Source: Zea mays (taxonomy: Eukaryota; Streptophyta; Magnoliopsida; Poales; Poaceae). Taken from it: 64,000 nt of DNA. A program made the translations under genes and the position numbers. The notes beneath the pieces are model-generated. The model saw only the letters and a list, made by a program, of their open reading frames with translations. It was not told the DNA's origin and made no database searches. Of the stretch, positions 12,876 through 23,869 are shown one piece after another. The first letter of the stretch is position 1, and each line of letters starts with the position of its first letter. Location of the stretch: positions 30,930,001 through 30,994,000 of the forward strand of contig NC_050103.1 in NCBI RefSeq assembly GCF_902167145.1. The letters run 5' to 3'.

Positions 12876-12944
12876 CTTCACCAACCGACTGCTGCTCAGG
12901 TTCTTCACCTGCAACTCCTTCAGACTCCGTCAACTGACCGTTAT
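12876..12944 (-). CDS. Element C (3' LTR copy) LTR-embedded ORF, middle exon (predicted)
   Basis: 69 nt (2 + 22 codons + 1) between acceptor CTCGTATAG|AT and GC-type donor GAAG|GCAAGT. The peptide is acidic and Gln-rich (GEEPEQQSVGE). This copy is open, while the 5' LTR copy has a TGA in place of a Gly codon. The upstream exon would end at 29656 (donor CCCCGAG|GTGAGC, phase 1), so element B sits inside the first intron of this unit. Confidence 0.5.
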
Positions 12945-13182
12945 CTATACGAGTTCAAACATACATTCCACACATTTAATACAAAAGAACAGTACACCAT
13001 ACAATAGAATGCAATAAATAAACAGACGTTCGACGCAGGGCTCACACCTACGGCTAAGCGAGAAAGAGAAAGTAACGGTCGAGGCTACGGTCGGAGAGCG
13101 ATCATGTTAGATGATTATAAATTAAAATACTCGTCTAAACAGAATGGTATTAATTTGGCCATCGCGTTTAGCATAAGAAAAA

Positions 13183-13187
13183 GTCAT
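13183..13187. repeat. Target-site duplication GTCAT (left copy) of element B
   Basis: GTCAT immediately precedes TGTTGGGG, and the same five bases follow ...CCCCAACA at 28762-28766. With that copy removed, the two halves of C's 3' LTR align with the unbroken 5' LTR around 38030. Confidence 0.95.
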
Positions 13188-13819
13188 TGTTGGGGACTTG
13201 TTCTCAAATGCTATGAATTAAGAACAAGGCAACATAAAATGTTAAATATTAATGCCCTTCGTCCACTGAAGCATTATCTCCCCAAGGATTTAATGAACTT
13301 CGAACGAAGGCCATGAGCAAGATATCACGAAGGTCATACCTTCATGATTAGAGTTATAAAACAATGTAGGATGAAGTATAAAAATATGAAACATAAGGGA
13401 ATGATATATCAAAAACACATAAGATTACTCACATATTTTATTATACAAAACCTAAATATTAAAACATAATATTTAGGTACATTTATACCTTCGCCTTGAT
13501 AGAAAGCAGTAATTCCAGCGTAATGTGCCAGCGATTACAAGATTGCGTGAACAGTACAGTGGTACTGTTGACCTATTTATAGGTATAGGGTGCAGCCTGT
13601 GTATAATTACATTTATGCCCTTTACAATCAACTACAATAATGACACAGAATATCATGGGTCTTTAGGTCATTTCATCTTTAATTCGGTTCACCCCTTCGT
13701 CTTGAGACATGTCACTGTGCCGAAGCTTTATAGGCGATAGCTTCGGCACTGCTTTTGAGAGGATCTTCCGAAGGTGTTTCTTTCTTTAGGATCTTCGGCT
13801 ACGAAGCATACCCCCAACA
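13188..13819 (-). repeat. Element B: 3' LTR (632 bp)
   Basis: It starts TGTTGGGG and ends CCCCCAACA, and is matched by 28129-28761 with about 16 substitutions and one 1-bp indel by eye (about 2.5%). At the rate commonly used for grass LTRs (1.3e-8 per site per year) this is roughly one million years. The minus orientation follows from the integrase direction and the purine-rich tract at 13820-13834. A minus-strand TATA box (CTATAAATAG) is at 13574-13581. Confidence 0.95.
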
Positions 13820-14099
13820 GTAGCCCCTTCGCGGTGCTAGATCGTTTTTCGTAACGAGCTTGATCAGTGAAAAAATCTTTTAAGCTTTGGGATGCCCAAG
13901 ATCCGAAAAACACCTTCCCTGAGATCGTTGGCAAGAAACGATTAAAATAATCCGTGCGTGAGGTGGCCCCATCTTCCAGCAGTTACGCGCGCCCTGGTGA
14001 TTCACCTTCTCGGACTCTGTGGCCCACCGTTCAGTGAGTGTGTGTGGCTGTTTGTCCGGTGCGGAAGACCTTGACGATTCACCTTCCCACCTGCAGCAC
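13820..14099. other. Element B: polypurine tract and promoter-proximal region of the antisense gene
   Basis: The minus-strand GCGAAGGGGCTAC next to the LTR (13820-13834) is the likely polypurine tract. The rest is upstream sequence of the plus-strand antisense gene, and no ORF is supported in it. Confidence 0.55.
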
Positions 14100-14107
14100 T
14101 ATATAAA
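14100..14107 (+). promoter_or_regulatory. TATA box of the antisense gene in element B
   Basis: TATATAAA lies about 200 bp upstream of the ATG at 14308. It is on the strand opposite to the retroelement's own transcript and inside the element, so the antisense gene seems to have a private promoter. Confidence 0.6.
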
Positions 14108-14307
14108 CAGATGGGTAGGTGTGAAGTTACCACAACATTCATTGCTATTGCGCTGTTTTGCTGCCAAAATATTGACCAAAGCCGAAGCTTGCTTAATGCA
14201 TCCTCATTCGAAGCTATTTGTTTTACTCAAGCTTCGTAGCAAGAAAGAGCTTCGGCAAAGTTAAAAATTTTCAACTTAATTCGAAAAACAAGAAATTCAA
14301 TCATCAG

Positions 14308-17236
14308 ATGGCCATAGTATGTTCAACAGCTACGATTACTCGTGACGGAGAGGAAGCCGAAGATGCCGAAACTGCTCCAATCTCTGAAGTGATGAAGCAT
14401 TCAGGGCTGGTAGTATCGGAGGATGCACCTGCCACTGAAGCTGAGCAGGCTGATGTTGAGGAAGTTGAGTCAGAAGATGATTATAGCGCAGTGCCAACTA
14501 AACCCAGCCACCTAGAGTTTGGGAAATCCACCATTTCCGAAGGTGACATGCCGAAGCTGATGAATTTGGGCTATTTCAGTGAAGTGAAGAAGGAGCTGGT
14601 TCGTTTCGGCGGGGAGGAGATTACTCCGAAGCCAGGAAAGGATGAAGTAGTGGTCTTCAAAATCTTCTTTAAAGCTGGTTTAAGATTTCCTTTAAACAAG
14701 ATGATTGCTGATGTTTTGAAGAAGTTTGTGATCTATCTTCATCAACTAACTCCTAACGCTATCGTTATGCTTAGCGTTTATATCTGGGATCTCCGAAGCC
14801 AAGGGGTGGAACCATTTGCCGAAGGCTTCTGCCGAGTGCACGAGCTTCATTATCAGACCAAGGCTAGAGGAGATGGGCTGCATGAAAACTTTGGCTGCTA
14901 CAATTTTGCCTATCGCAAGAGTACAAAATTTCCAGTGATCAGCTATCGTAGCAAGTGGCCAGCTGGTTGGAAGTCTGAGTGGTTTTACGTCAAAGTTGAC
15001 GAAGAAAAGGAGAAGTTGGTCTAGAATCCGCTAGAATTAATCTTCGGAGATACCAGACCCCAGTGCAGCATGACACCAGGGAGTCCAAGCCAAATTGCTC
15101 TGGTTGAATTTAGAGTTATTGCGGAGCATATAGGCACTAGGGACTTAGTGCAAGAATTCTTGGCTTTCAGAGTGTTCCCAACTTTGAAAGAGTGGGACAT
15201 GCTGAAGCTTAAGGGAGAAAAGAAGAAAGGGGAACTTATTTGGTTGCCTTATCATTATAAATTCAAGAAACATTTCAAAGTGCCTTGCCAAGAGTGGCTG
15301 GACACGATTGAAGTAATGTGCAATGAAATTCTCGGCAATTACTCTAAAAAAGAAGATCAACTAATGAATACAGCCTTCGGCACCCGTCCGAAGCGAAGGT
15401 TGAACCGAGTAATGGATGCTTTGGACATTGAGTATCCTGACTACGAGCGGCTAGACAAAGATGCCAAAGGGCAGAAGAGAAAGAGAGTGGCTGGTGCTTT
15501 GAATAAAGAAGCTACTAAATCGATGAAAGACGATTAAGAACAATTAAAAAAGAAAAAGCTGAAGCCTAAGCCGAAAACAGATGCTTCGAAGAAGAGAAAA
15601 GCTACAGCTCCGAAGCAGAAGGCAATTGATTTAGAAGAAGAAACTGCTGCAACACCCTCTGCCACCGACGTGGAGGAAATCTTAAAGGTAATGACTGAAT
15701 CTTTGCCTGTCAAGCTAAGTCCACTGGGGCCACATCTGACGAAGCTTTTTCAGAAGGAAAAGGAGCCCGCAAAAACGAAGAAGGCAGCTAGGCCGAAAAA
15801 CAAAGAATCATTACAGTGATGGAAAGTCATTAAAGGGACACCACCACAAGCTTCAGCTCTGAAGGCACCAGCTGTTGAGAGCACAACAGCTACCGAAGCT
15901 GCACCTTCGGAAGCTACAGCTGCCGAAGCTGCCACAGCCGAAGATATTCACTTAGAAAGCACAATTGCTAATATTGATAAGATACTGCTAGACATGGCCG
16001 CAGAAGAAGTTGCTGCAGCCACCGAAGAGATTATGGCCCCAGAGCTTGAAAAGGAGAAAGAAATAACCGAAGACACTTCAGAAGATGAAATATTCAACTT
16101 TCAAAACTTAGTTGGGCAAGAGTTGACGAAGGCTGAAAAAGAAGAGCTAAAAGAATATGCCATATCTTGCGGATATCGGCCGGGGGCACTTCTCTTCGGT
16201 GGCGTTGATGACGAAAAGTTGTGCTGTGTCCGCGATCATACCGAAGCGAAGGTTATTGGTACTCTATCAAAGAGTATTGGTTTCCCGAAGCTCGAGATAG
16301 ACATTAGCCGCTATCGACGACAGCACATCGTCGGTAGTTTATTCTATTCCAATTTCAAGGTAAACAACTTTTCTTTAACTTTTATTATTTTTAACAACGA
16401 AGATGTTCTCTAATGAAGGTTGTCTGTATGCAGAGTATGCTGTTGAGTAAAGCTTTGAAAATGCAACAAGATTTTGCAGATAAAAAACACGAAGCTATAA
16501 TTGATAGTTTAGAAAGCAAAATAAAAGACCAATCAGCTTCTCTTGAAAAGAAGGACTTCGAGCTTCAGACAACCGAAGGCTTATTGGCAGAAGCTGAAGC
16601 TAAAATAGCAGAATTAAATACGAAGCTTCTCTCCCAGTCAGAAAGCTTCGAACAAGAAAAGCAGAAGCTTAATGCAAAATTTGAGGCCGAGGTCCAGAAA
16701 AGTTCAGATTTGCAAAAATCATTGACAGGGCTTCAAAACAAATGTTTGGAGTTCAGTAATCGATGTGTACAACGGCTGAAGCAGATCTTCAATTCGGTTG
16801 GAGCCAGCTGCGAAAAATTTAATCCTTCGACTGAAGACCTGCCGGGGGCCTTGGAACATATCGAGGGTGAAATTGATGACCTTGACGAAATTATAGCTGG
16901 ACATGGTGACTTCTGTGCCCTGGTAGCTTCTCGGGGCACAGCTGTCGCCTTCCTGAAATCTGGTTGCGAACATGGAAAGGTTGTCAATTGACCCAATTTC
17001 AGTTTATCACCAGCAGATTTGGATAATATTCCCAACCTTGCCCGAAGCATAGCAAATAGATTTATAAAACTGGTATGGACAAAGGGTGGACGAAGCATAG
17101 CTGGTGATGAAGCTCGGAGTCATCTTAAGCCGGTAACAAAATCATACCTTGTGCTTACCTCTTCCTTCAAACTTGAATCTTCCTTACAATACTTTAATGT
17201 GTACAGGATGACGAAGCCGACGAAGCTGAAGAGTAA
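14308..17236 (+). pseudogene. Element B antisense accessory gene (transposase_28 / 'putative gypsy type transposon' family), broken
   Basis: It runs opposite to pol. The conserved N-terminal domain (about 14540-15480: LGYFSEVKKELVRFGG, then GLRFPLNKMIADVL, IHQLTPNA-like and EWFYVKVD) matches the family Pfam calls putative gypsy type transposon (PF04195). A Lys/Ala-rich linker (15540-16050) and a long coiled coil (16440-16760) follow. Two small introns are visible: 16360-16433 (GTAAAC..GCAG) and 17133-17206 (GTAACA..ACAG), both phase 0. The protein ends in an acidic tail at TAA 17234-17236. In-frame stops at 15022, 15535, 15817 and 16989 break it. Function is unknown; related antisense genes are known in Grande-type Tat elements. 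It keeps one frame throughout apart from the nonsense codons. Confidence 0.8.
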
Positions 17237-18231
17237 GAAGACGAAACCGAAGCCGAAGCTTAACGGACGACGAAGCCGAAGCTTAATGGATACTAATGAA
17301 GCTTGAATAGATAATTGTAGAAAAAACTTTAAGATCTCTTGTAATAACCTTTGTAAAGAATAATGTAACTAAATTTTACTTTGTGAACTTTGTCCATACC
17401 TTGTAATATATTCTTACCCTTCCATCAATGTATAAAGTGCTTCGGTGTGAACGAAATTAGCATTTTTGAGCCGAAGGCGAAAAACACCTTCCCTTCTTTT
17501 CGTACACAGTGAAGCATAAAAACTGCTTCTTTTTCTTTTTGCCGAAGCCTTGTCCTTAGTGCAGAAGCAACTGCCTATGTTATGATGATGATGATCCTAT
17601 GTATGTCTAAATGAATGTTTATGAATGCAAATGTATGATGTAATGTGTCGCGCAAATGAATGTCCAAACACACGCATATGAAGCCACAACCATAGCCTTC
17701 ATCCCCTTAGGAATAACCAAAGTCTCTTTGCCGTTCATTTTTCGGCTTCACCGCTTATTTTTCGGTGTATCAACGCTGAATTTTCGCTGTAAGTTCTGCA
17801 TTCCCTTAGGAACGACTTTTGAACTTCTTCGCCTTCTATTTCGGCGGTATCGCGTTGACTTTTCGCACTTCACCTTATATTTCGGCGGAATAAGCGTTGA
17901 CTTTTCGCTGTAAGCTCTGCATTCCCTTAGGAACGACTTTTGAGCAGAAAACTTACACTGCGCTCCCTTAGGAACGACTTTTTGTAGCTTCGTCGTGCTC
18001 TGCATCCCCTTAGGGACGTCTTTCGAGCTTCTCCCTGTTTTTTCTTTTCTCTTTGCACTCGATGGTGCATGCTCAGCTTTTACATTTACATTTTTGGGGG
18101 ATATTGCTCTTGTAGAGCTGAAATAAGAAAAAGAGAAATTACATGCTATGGCCCCATTAAAAACCTTTCTCCCCCTCTAGAAAGGAAAAGGGTGCCATAG
18201 GAAAAAAAATAAAAAGATTACATCAAGCTAT
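17237..18231. repeat. Element B: convergence region with CCCTTAGG tandem repeats
   Basis: No gene lies between the 3' ends of the plus-strand antisense gene and minus-strand pol. From about 17690 to 18025 there are five imperfect copies of a motif around TTCCCTTAGGAACGACTTT (near 17702, 17800, 17922, 17966, 18004), spaced irregularly and separated by TTTTCGGC-rich segments. Element F has a related array at the corresponding place. Confidence 0.7.
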
Positions 18232-19026
18232 ACATAATATCGTCGAAGCTCATCCGCATTCCAAGATCTAGGAATGTCGTTGCCGTCCATATCCTTCAAT
18301 CTGTAAGAACCGGGTCTTGACGAAGATACTACCAGAAAGGTCCTTCCCACTTCAACTGTAGCTTGCCTACTGTATCTGGGTTGGCAACTCTCCGAAGTAC
18401 CAAGTGCCCTGGCTTGATGTTTTTTAACCGAACTTTTCTGTCACACCATTTTATTGTTTCGGCTTGATATTTATTGATGTTCTCCACATCCTGATCCCTT
18501 CTATAGCATCTTTTGCCACAGAATAATCAGCTTCGTCCTCTGCCGAAGCCACTGTTATTATTGATCCTGCTTTAGCTTCTTCTGGGGTTATTGCTTCGTC
18601 ATCAAACAATAATTTGAATGGTGTAAAGCCTGTTGACCTTGATATTGTTGTGTTGTGGCTCCACACCACTTTGATCAATTCATCTGGCCACTTTCCTCTG
18701 GGCTGATTGAAGATTAACTTTATTATTCCCGTCATTATAATGCCATTAGCTCTTTCAACAAGTCCATTTGACTCCGGATGTCTGACCGATGCAAAGTGAA
18801 TCTTCGTGCCAATTTGTTCACAAAACTCTTTGAATGCTTCAGCATCGAACTGTGTTCCATTGTCCACAGTAATAGCCTTCGGCACTCCGAAGCGGCAAAC
18901 AATATTTTGCCAGAAAAATTTCTGGACAGTGTCCGAAGTTATTGTGGCTAAAGGCTTCGCCTCAATCCACTTGGAAAAATATTCTACCGCCACTACAAGA
19001 TATTTTAGATTTCCTTGAGCTAGTGG
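18232..19026 (-). pseudogene. Element B: integrase C-terminal two-thirds (Tat lineage)
   Basis: Minus-strand continuation of the integrase after the CACTA insertion. The catalytic core shows VEYFSKWIEAKPL, TVDNGTQF (second Asp) and ESNGLVERAN (Glu). The open stretch ends at 18451 through a frameshift near 18490. Recognisable C-terminal sequence (VGKLQLKWEGPF, then the GSYRLKDMDG region) continues in other frames to about 18232. It resembles F's integrase, which supports Tat-lineage placement. Removing 19027-26781 and one TGG restores the reading frame at the insertion point. Confidence 0.9.
19024..19026. repeat. 3-bp target duplication TGG (left) of the CACTA element
   Basis: TGG precedes CACTACTAGAG at 19027 and follows CGTAGTG at 26782-26784. 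Three-base duplications are the rule for CACTA transposons. Confidence 0.95.
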
Positions 19027-19054
19027 CACTACTAGAGATATGCTTATTTAAGAC

Positions 19055-19440
19055 GCACATTTTAAGACGGATATTAGTGTATTTTATAGAAGCGTCTTTT
19101 ATCATATGGTGATGAGTAAGGTAAGACGGTTTGTTAGAGATCCGTCTTTAATAAAGAAGTGTTTTGAGACAGTTACATCGTAAGAAATGTCTTATATTAA
19201 TTTAAGATGGATTGTTATTGAAAACCGCCTAAAATAAATATACCTTTTGAGTCATTAAGATTGCAAGAATTGTCTTAGATTTTGGTTAGTATATTAGACA
19301 CGCCTATATATGAAACCATCTCAAATAAAGATAGTATTAGAGTCGCGTAGACTATAAGGACTGTCTTAAATGTTAGTAAGTATACTAGACACTTCTAAAT
19401 ATGAAACCTTCTTTGTATGATATTTCTAATAAGACGTATT
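19055..19440. repeat. Left subterminal repeats of the CACTA element
   Basis: Roughly ten degenerate direct and inverted copies of TTAAGACGG / GTCTTAAAT-like motifs. Such subterminal arrays are known as transposase (TNPA-type) binding sites in En/Spm. Confidence 0.8.
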
Positions 19441-19604
19441 ATGAAAAAACGTAGTGAATAGTGAATTCGGCTTAGTTTGATTATATATATGATATAAAAT
19501 GTAAAACTTATTTCTGCAACTCGATATAGATGGTAAAATAGACCCACATGTGACACGATCATTAATGTGTCACACAAGAGACATAAGTCATCATTTTCCT
19601 TTAA

Positions 19605-19721
19605 GGGCTATTTTGGGAGCACTAATTTCCCATGGGATTTTCATTTTCCTAAGGGAAATTAGTTCATTTTCCCTTGGGAAAACGAAAATCCCATGGGAAA
19701 TTAGTGTTCCCAAACTAGCCC
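19605..19721. mobile_element. Tourist-like MITE 1 (117 bp) inside the CACTA element
   Basis: Terminal inverted repeats GGGCTATTTTGGGA / TCCCAAACTAGCCC with target duplication TAA (19602-19604 and 19722-19724). It is almost entirely palindromic. PIF/Harbinger family by target duplication. Confidence 0.85.
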
Positions 19722-19864
19722 TAATTCCTATCATTTACCTACCAAGGGGTTTAGGAAGATATAACCATCTATGATGAATATATCAGTACTTTTACATTTA
19801 CATTGCCAAACTCCAAAAACCCGACCACTTTAGAGTTTCGGACTAAACAAGGAAACCCGTCTAA

Positions 19865-19981
19865 GAGCTAGTTTGGGAACACCGTTTTCCCAAGGGATTC
19901 CAATTTTCCCAAGGGAAAATGAACTAATTTCTCTTGGGAAAATGGAAATCCCTTAGAAAAACAGGGTTCCCAAACTAGCCC
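19865..19981. mobile_element. Tourist-like MITE 2 (117 bp) inside the CACTA element
   Basis: Same length and family as MITE 1. Termini GAGCTAGTTTGGGAAC / GTTCCCAAACTAGCCC, target duplication TAA (19862-19864, 19982-19984). It lies 143 bp downstream of MITE 1. Confidence 0.85.
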
Positions 19982-20435
19982 TAAATGATTTCTTTTAATC
20001 TTTTCTTATTAAAACCCACTGGGTTTGTAGCTTTCATTGCGTTTCTACGTGCCGCGTGCTCAAGCATGCAGATATGTGGATGTGCTCTGACTTCGGACCT
20101 GAAAAAATTTATCAAAATTATGGGCGACTTCAGACTAAAAAAAATATTTGAGGGAATGTTTGGTTCCACCCAAATAAAGTTTAGTCACTACCATATCAAA
20201 TATTTGAATGATAATTACGGGTATTAAATGTAGCCTAATTATAAAACTAATTTGACAAATCTTTTATATATTTTATACTATATTAAAACACTAGTTTTAA
20301 TGATCATCTTGTGTCATCTTTTCTTTAAATATCATTATACTTTCTTTTAATTTAATCCATCCTACCTACCCTCATGCTAAACCTAATGAGTCACCGACAG
20401 TAGCCCAAAATTGGGTTGGTTTCTCCTAAACTTCC

Positions 20436-20790
20436 ATGTTTGACGTGAGCAGCGAGCCGACTTCCCTCTCATTCGTCTTCCACAAACCCCATAACCCTAG
20501 CACCGCCGCCGCCATGTCCTCGTCTCCATCTTCAGTGAACCGTCGTCCCCCGGGCCCGCTAGCGTTGGGGCTGGAGCCCTTGAGGAAGAAGATCAGCATC
20601 GGCTGGTCTCCGTCCCGGGCGGCATCCTCTCCAACCCGTGCCACACCTACGCGACCCCACTGGGCCATGGCTTCTTTCCCTGAGATATCTCGCAGCACCA
20701 TCGTGCGCACCTCCTCCCTCTCCTCCGCGCCGCGCTCGCTGAGAACTCTATCTGTCCAGGTTGCTTCCCGGCTAACGTGTGTAGTGTAGC
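20436..20790 (+). pseudogene. Captured first-exon-like host fragment of unknown gene
   Basis: GC-rich, so it stands out from the AT-rich transposon. ATG at 20514 sits in a strong plant start context (GCCGCCGCCATGTCC). It is followed by an open Ser/Pro/Arg-rich stretch to about 20760 and a plausible donor (CAG|GTTGC). The composition resembles a grass gene's first exon. I do not recognise the protein. It has no downstream exons that I can connect. Confidence 0.35.
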
Positions 20791-20877
20791 ATAACCCATC
20801 GGTCGCTGTCTACTTTCTGAAGAACATTCATTCTGGTTGACGCCGCTATGCTGCCTTGTCTTCTTTCCTTCCCTTAT

Positions 20878-21112
20878 GGGAACGTATCTGGTGCTCAAAG
20901 GGGTACGGTGCTCATGTGCACATTTTAAATCTGGTGCATCCATTTCGCATCTAACAACAACACCAATTTTGTGAAGCACCCCTTACACCTTCCTCCCTTG
21001 GTGGGAGGGGTTCTTCGTAAAATTAGCTGGTGCCGTTGAATGCAAGATGGATGCACCAGATTTAAAATGTGCACATGAGCACCGTACCCCTTTGAGCACC
21101 AGATACGTTCCC
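20878..21112. mobile_element. Mutator-like MITE (235 bp) inside the CACTA element
   Basis: Perfect inverted repeats of about 65 bp starting GGGAACGTATCTGG, flanked by 9-bp target duplications TTCCCTTAT (20869-20877 and 21113-21121). Nine-base duplications are typical of Mutator-like elements. The loop is only about 100 bp, so a transcript would form a long hairpin. Confidence 0.88.
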
Positions 21113-21121
21113 TTCCCTTAT

Positions 21122-22347
21122 ACCCTGCCGCACACACCTTTTCTGTTTGCTGTGGTGCAGGTCTTTTCGGTCCTCAGGCTTCATCCCTGTGCAAATGCAG
21201 GGATGATTGCTTCTGATCTCCCGAGGCTGCATAACCTGATTCAGAGGCAGAGCAAGGGGCGTGAGGGAGATCATTAGCATCCATATCGGGCAGGCAGGCA
21301 TCTAGGTAGGGAATTCTTGCTGGGAGCTCTACTGCCTCGAGCACAGTATCCGGCCTGATGGCCTCATTCCAAGGTGAGGCCCCTTTCCATTCCAATTCCC
21401 GCGCTTCCCGTTTATCTCATCCTTCCTTGAGAATTATGTCAAATTTTGTTCTATACTTCCATCCGAGATGATTCCAGTTCCAGCTCAGAAAATCATTTAA
21501 GATAGGGCTGCCATCTAGGTTCTTGTAGCAGTCGTCTCAAAAAGGTTGGGGTTTTGAGATAATCCTGAGGAAGATCTTTACTTGTTGATCATAGACAGCA
21601 CTCTAAAAGCTAGAGAAACTTCGCTGGATGCTCTGACCTCTAAAAATCTTCTATTAAGAGTCGTTGTGACACCCCTGCGTTCAAAACCACTTGCTTAAAA
21701 AGTTAGAAAGATACATCATAGGATAAATTATTGTTATATCCAAAGGGCTTAGTAAGGTTATATCTCTGGCCTCAGTGTAGCTGTGGATTGGTGATCCAGT
21801 ATCAGCTTGCCTGCAAATGTATATCTAGGGTTTTAGACATTTTCATTTTCTGAGGTTTGTTAGTGTCATACTAGTTTGTTACTGACTTATTGTATGTCAT
21901 GTAGTTCCTCGTGCAAACTCCTGGGCATAATGTAGTTGTGCCCAGACCTGATTTGACAATTTGTATCAGAAGAAGTCAAATTGCTTAAATCTCTGTGGTA
22001 TAATCATATTTGAGAACTATATAAGTGAATGCTAGCATGTGATAAATATACAAGTCATGTAAAGTTCATGAGCTGATTACATTTAACACTAGTGCACAAA
22101 TACTTGGCATTGGTGGAACTGAGAATATCTCTTGTCATCAGTCTACAGTCTAGACAGTTGTTTATTTAATTAAAGATATGCCAGACTCATGCAAAAGCTA
22201 TTTTAATTGGACAGGAACCAAAACCGAGTGATTAGCGTAGATAGGCTATGGCATTCATACTCATTGGTCACTGGGACAAAATCTCAACTAATAAGATCGA
22301 GAACATGATTGAAAATTTTGTGCTAACAAGTACATCATGGTACTGAC
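21122..22347. other. CACTA interior, no gene recognised
   Basis: Sequence between the MITE and the phosphatase fragment. It may hold intron or flank sequence of captured genes, but I can support no exon in it. Confidence 0.4.
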
Positions 22348-23589
22348 CTTTTCAAATCCCTGAGGGCCTCCATAATAAGGATCTGGAACTTCAGACTCAG
22401 TATGATGTTTGCAGTAGGAGCACATCAGCTTAACCTAATGACATGCGAGTACCAATTCAGTAAGTGTGAACTTTCAAGAATGAAGAAAACATATAAAAAA
22501 TGATGCCATTGCATACCTTAAGTTAACAAAAAGGATCAATATTATATTAGTAATTCCCCTACATAAAAAAGCTAAAGCAAGAATAAAAGCTACATAAGGT
22601 CAAGCAGAAGATACAAGATATGCTCCTTAACTAAGTTAACAACTGATAAAAAATGAAGAAGGCTATACTATACTAGTCTACAGACAGTAAAACATAAGGA
22701 AAGAAAGTAAATCAGATGTTCGAACTGCTCTAGGTTCCAACTCCTGCGTGGAGTGGTAGTTTATAGTACAAATTTAAATAGTTTTAAAAAATATTGTAAA
22801 TCTAAATAATAAACAAAATGACTCATCCAAATGTCTTCTAAAGGTTCACAACACAACTCCAGCTCCACGATTTTCTGGAGCACCTAATAACTTGCTCCAC
22901 CAACTCCACCAAATTCTCTAGAGCTAGAGCAGTCCCAAACACACATCACTTCACATGGCTGCTTTAAAGGGGAAAGGACATGTCTAGAAAATCGAAGTGA
23001 CAAATGCATAGGAGATTAGGAGCTAAATTCTAGCTGGCCAAGATTGCACGAGACATATTGAGATTAATAATCTACACACTAACCTTATTGGGTGCACTAT
23101 CAGGGAGGGGCTCTTTGCGTCTCCATCTCTCAAAAGAGTTCAATATATCTTCTGCATATTGTTCAAAACAGAAATGCTCCAATGCATCAAGCAGCATATA
23201 ACAACAAATTTAGAGAGGTACTGAAACACAAATAATAGAGCCTGAGAGACAACCATAGTTCTGCCTGTCCATTGCAAGGATAAGATCAAAATCATGAAAA
23301 TCCGAGGGTTTGATAGGCCTGGATATTGATGTGACCTCAATCCCCCGCTTCTTTGAAGCTGCTCTCATCCTTGAGTCTGCCTTATTACCCTAAAGCCTAA
23401 AAAAACATCATTAGCACTGATGCCATCATTGCTCTGAGTAAATGTACCAAAGAGCATAGTAAACATATGATGCAACCTCATGATACCCGATGGTACCAGC
23501 AGAGTCTATGAGAAACTTGGAGTCAAGCCCACGCTTGCTTACGAGGGTCCGAAACACAGCTTCAGCAGCAGGACTCCGGCAAATATTCC
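22348..23589 (-). pseudogene. Captured fragment of a low-molecular-weight phosphotyrosine protein phosphatase gene
   Basis: Four exons with introns are visible on the minus strand: 23589-23477 (begins GNICRSPAAEAVF, part of the catalytic P-loop, then LIDSAGT), 23389-23254 (SRMRAASKKRGIEVTS, DFDLILAMDRQN), 23151-23084 (EDILNSFERW) and 22434-22348 ([24 protein letters not shown]). All splice sites obey GT-AG. The first exon, with the start and the catalytic Cys context before GNICRS, and the C-terminal exon with the last helix are absent, so it cannot encode an enzyme. The exon coding is well preserved, with no stop noticed, which suggests recent capture. Confidence 0.92.
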
Positions 23590-23869
23590 CTGTACACATA
23601 ATTTACATCAAGCGCTGAAGAACAGACATATTCATATGCATCAATAACTCAGATACCTCCACGGTCCGCACTGTAACTAGAAATCATCCAAGGACAAGGC
23701 ATTGTGATTGTGATGGATTATCCACTACTGAACGAGCACCCAAGCATGTGCAAAAAGGATTGCATGATGTCATGGCTGGTACCGTGTCAACGGCGGGAAC
23801 ATGTTTACAGCCGGCTTTTTGGTGTTGGTATGTCATATGCGTGTGTGGCCCACAGGGCAAAGTCAGCCT

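Larger units (their letters stand above)
11640..13187 (-). repeat. Element C: distal part of the split 3' LTR
   Basis: It matches 36487-38030 of C's 5' LTR nearly base for base, so it is the downstream half of C's 3' LTR. It was separated from the other half (28762-30176) by insertion of element B at the GTCAT site 13183-13187. The last ~93 bases of the LTR (present at 36395-36487) are missing here, and the sequence runs directly into LTR D. It contains the LTR ORF exons at 12876-12944 and 11811-11896. Confidence 0.9.

Noticed and set aside
13104..13316. Small ORFs spanning the C/B junction (also 13525-13740 and 28467-28682)
   Set aside because: They cross the insertion boundary or lie in B's LTR and have no family resemblance.
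22348..23589. Functional tyrosine phosphatase gene
   Set aside because: The first and last exons are missing and it lies inside a CACTA transposon.
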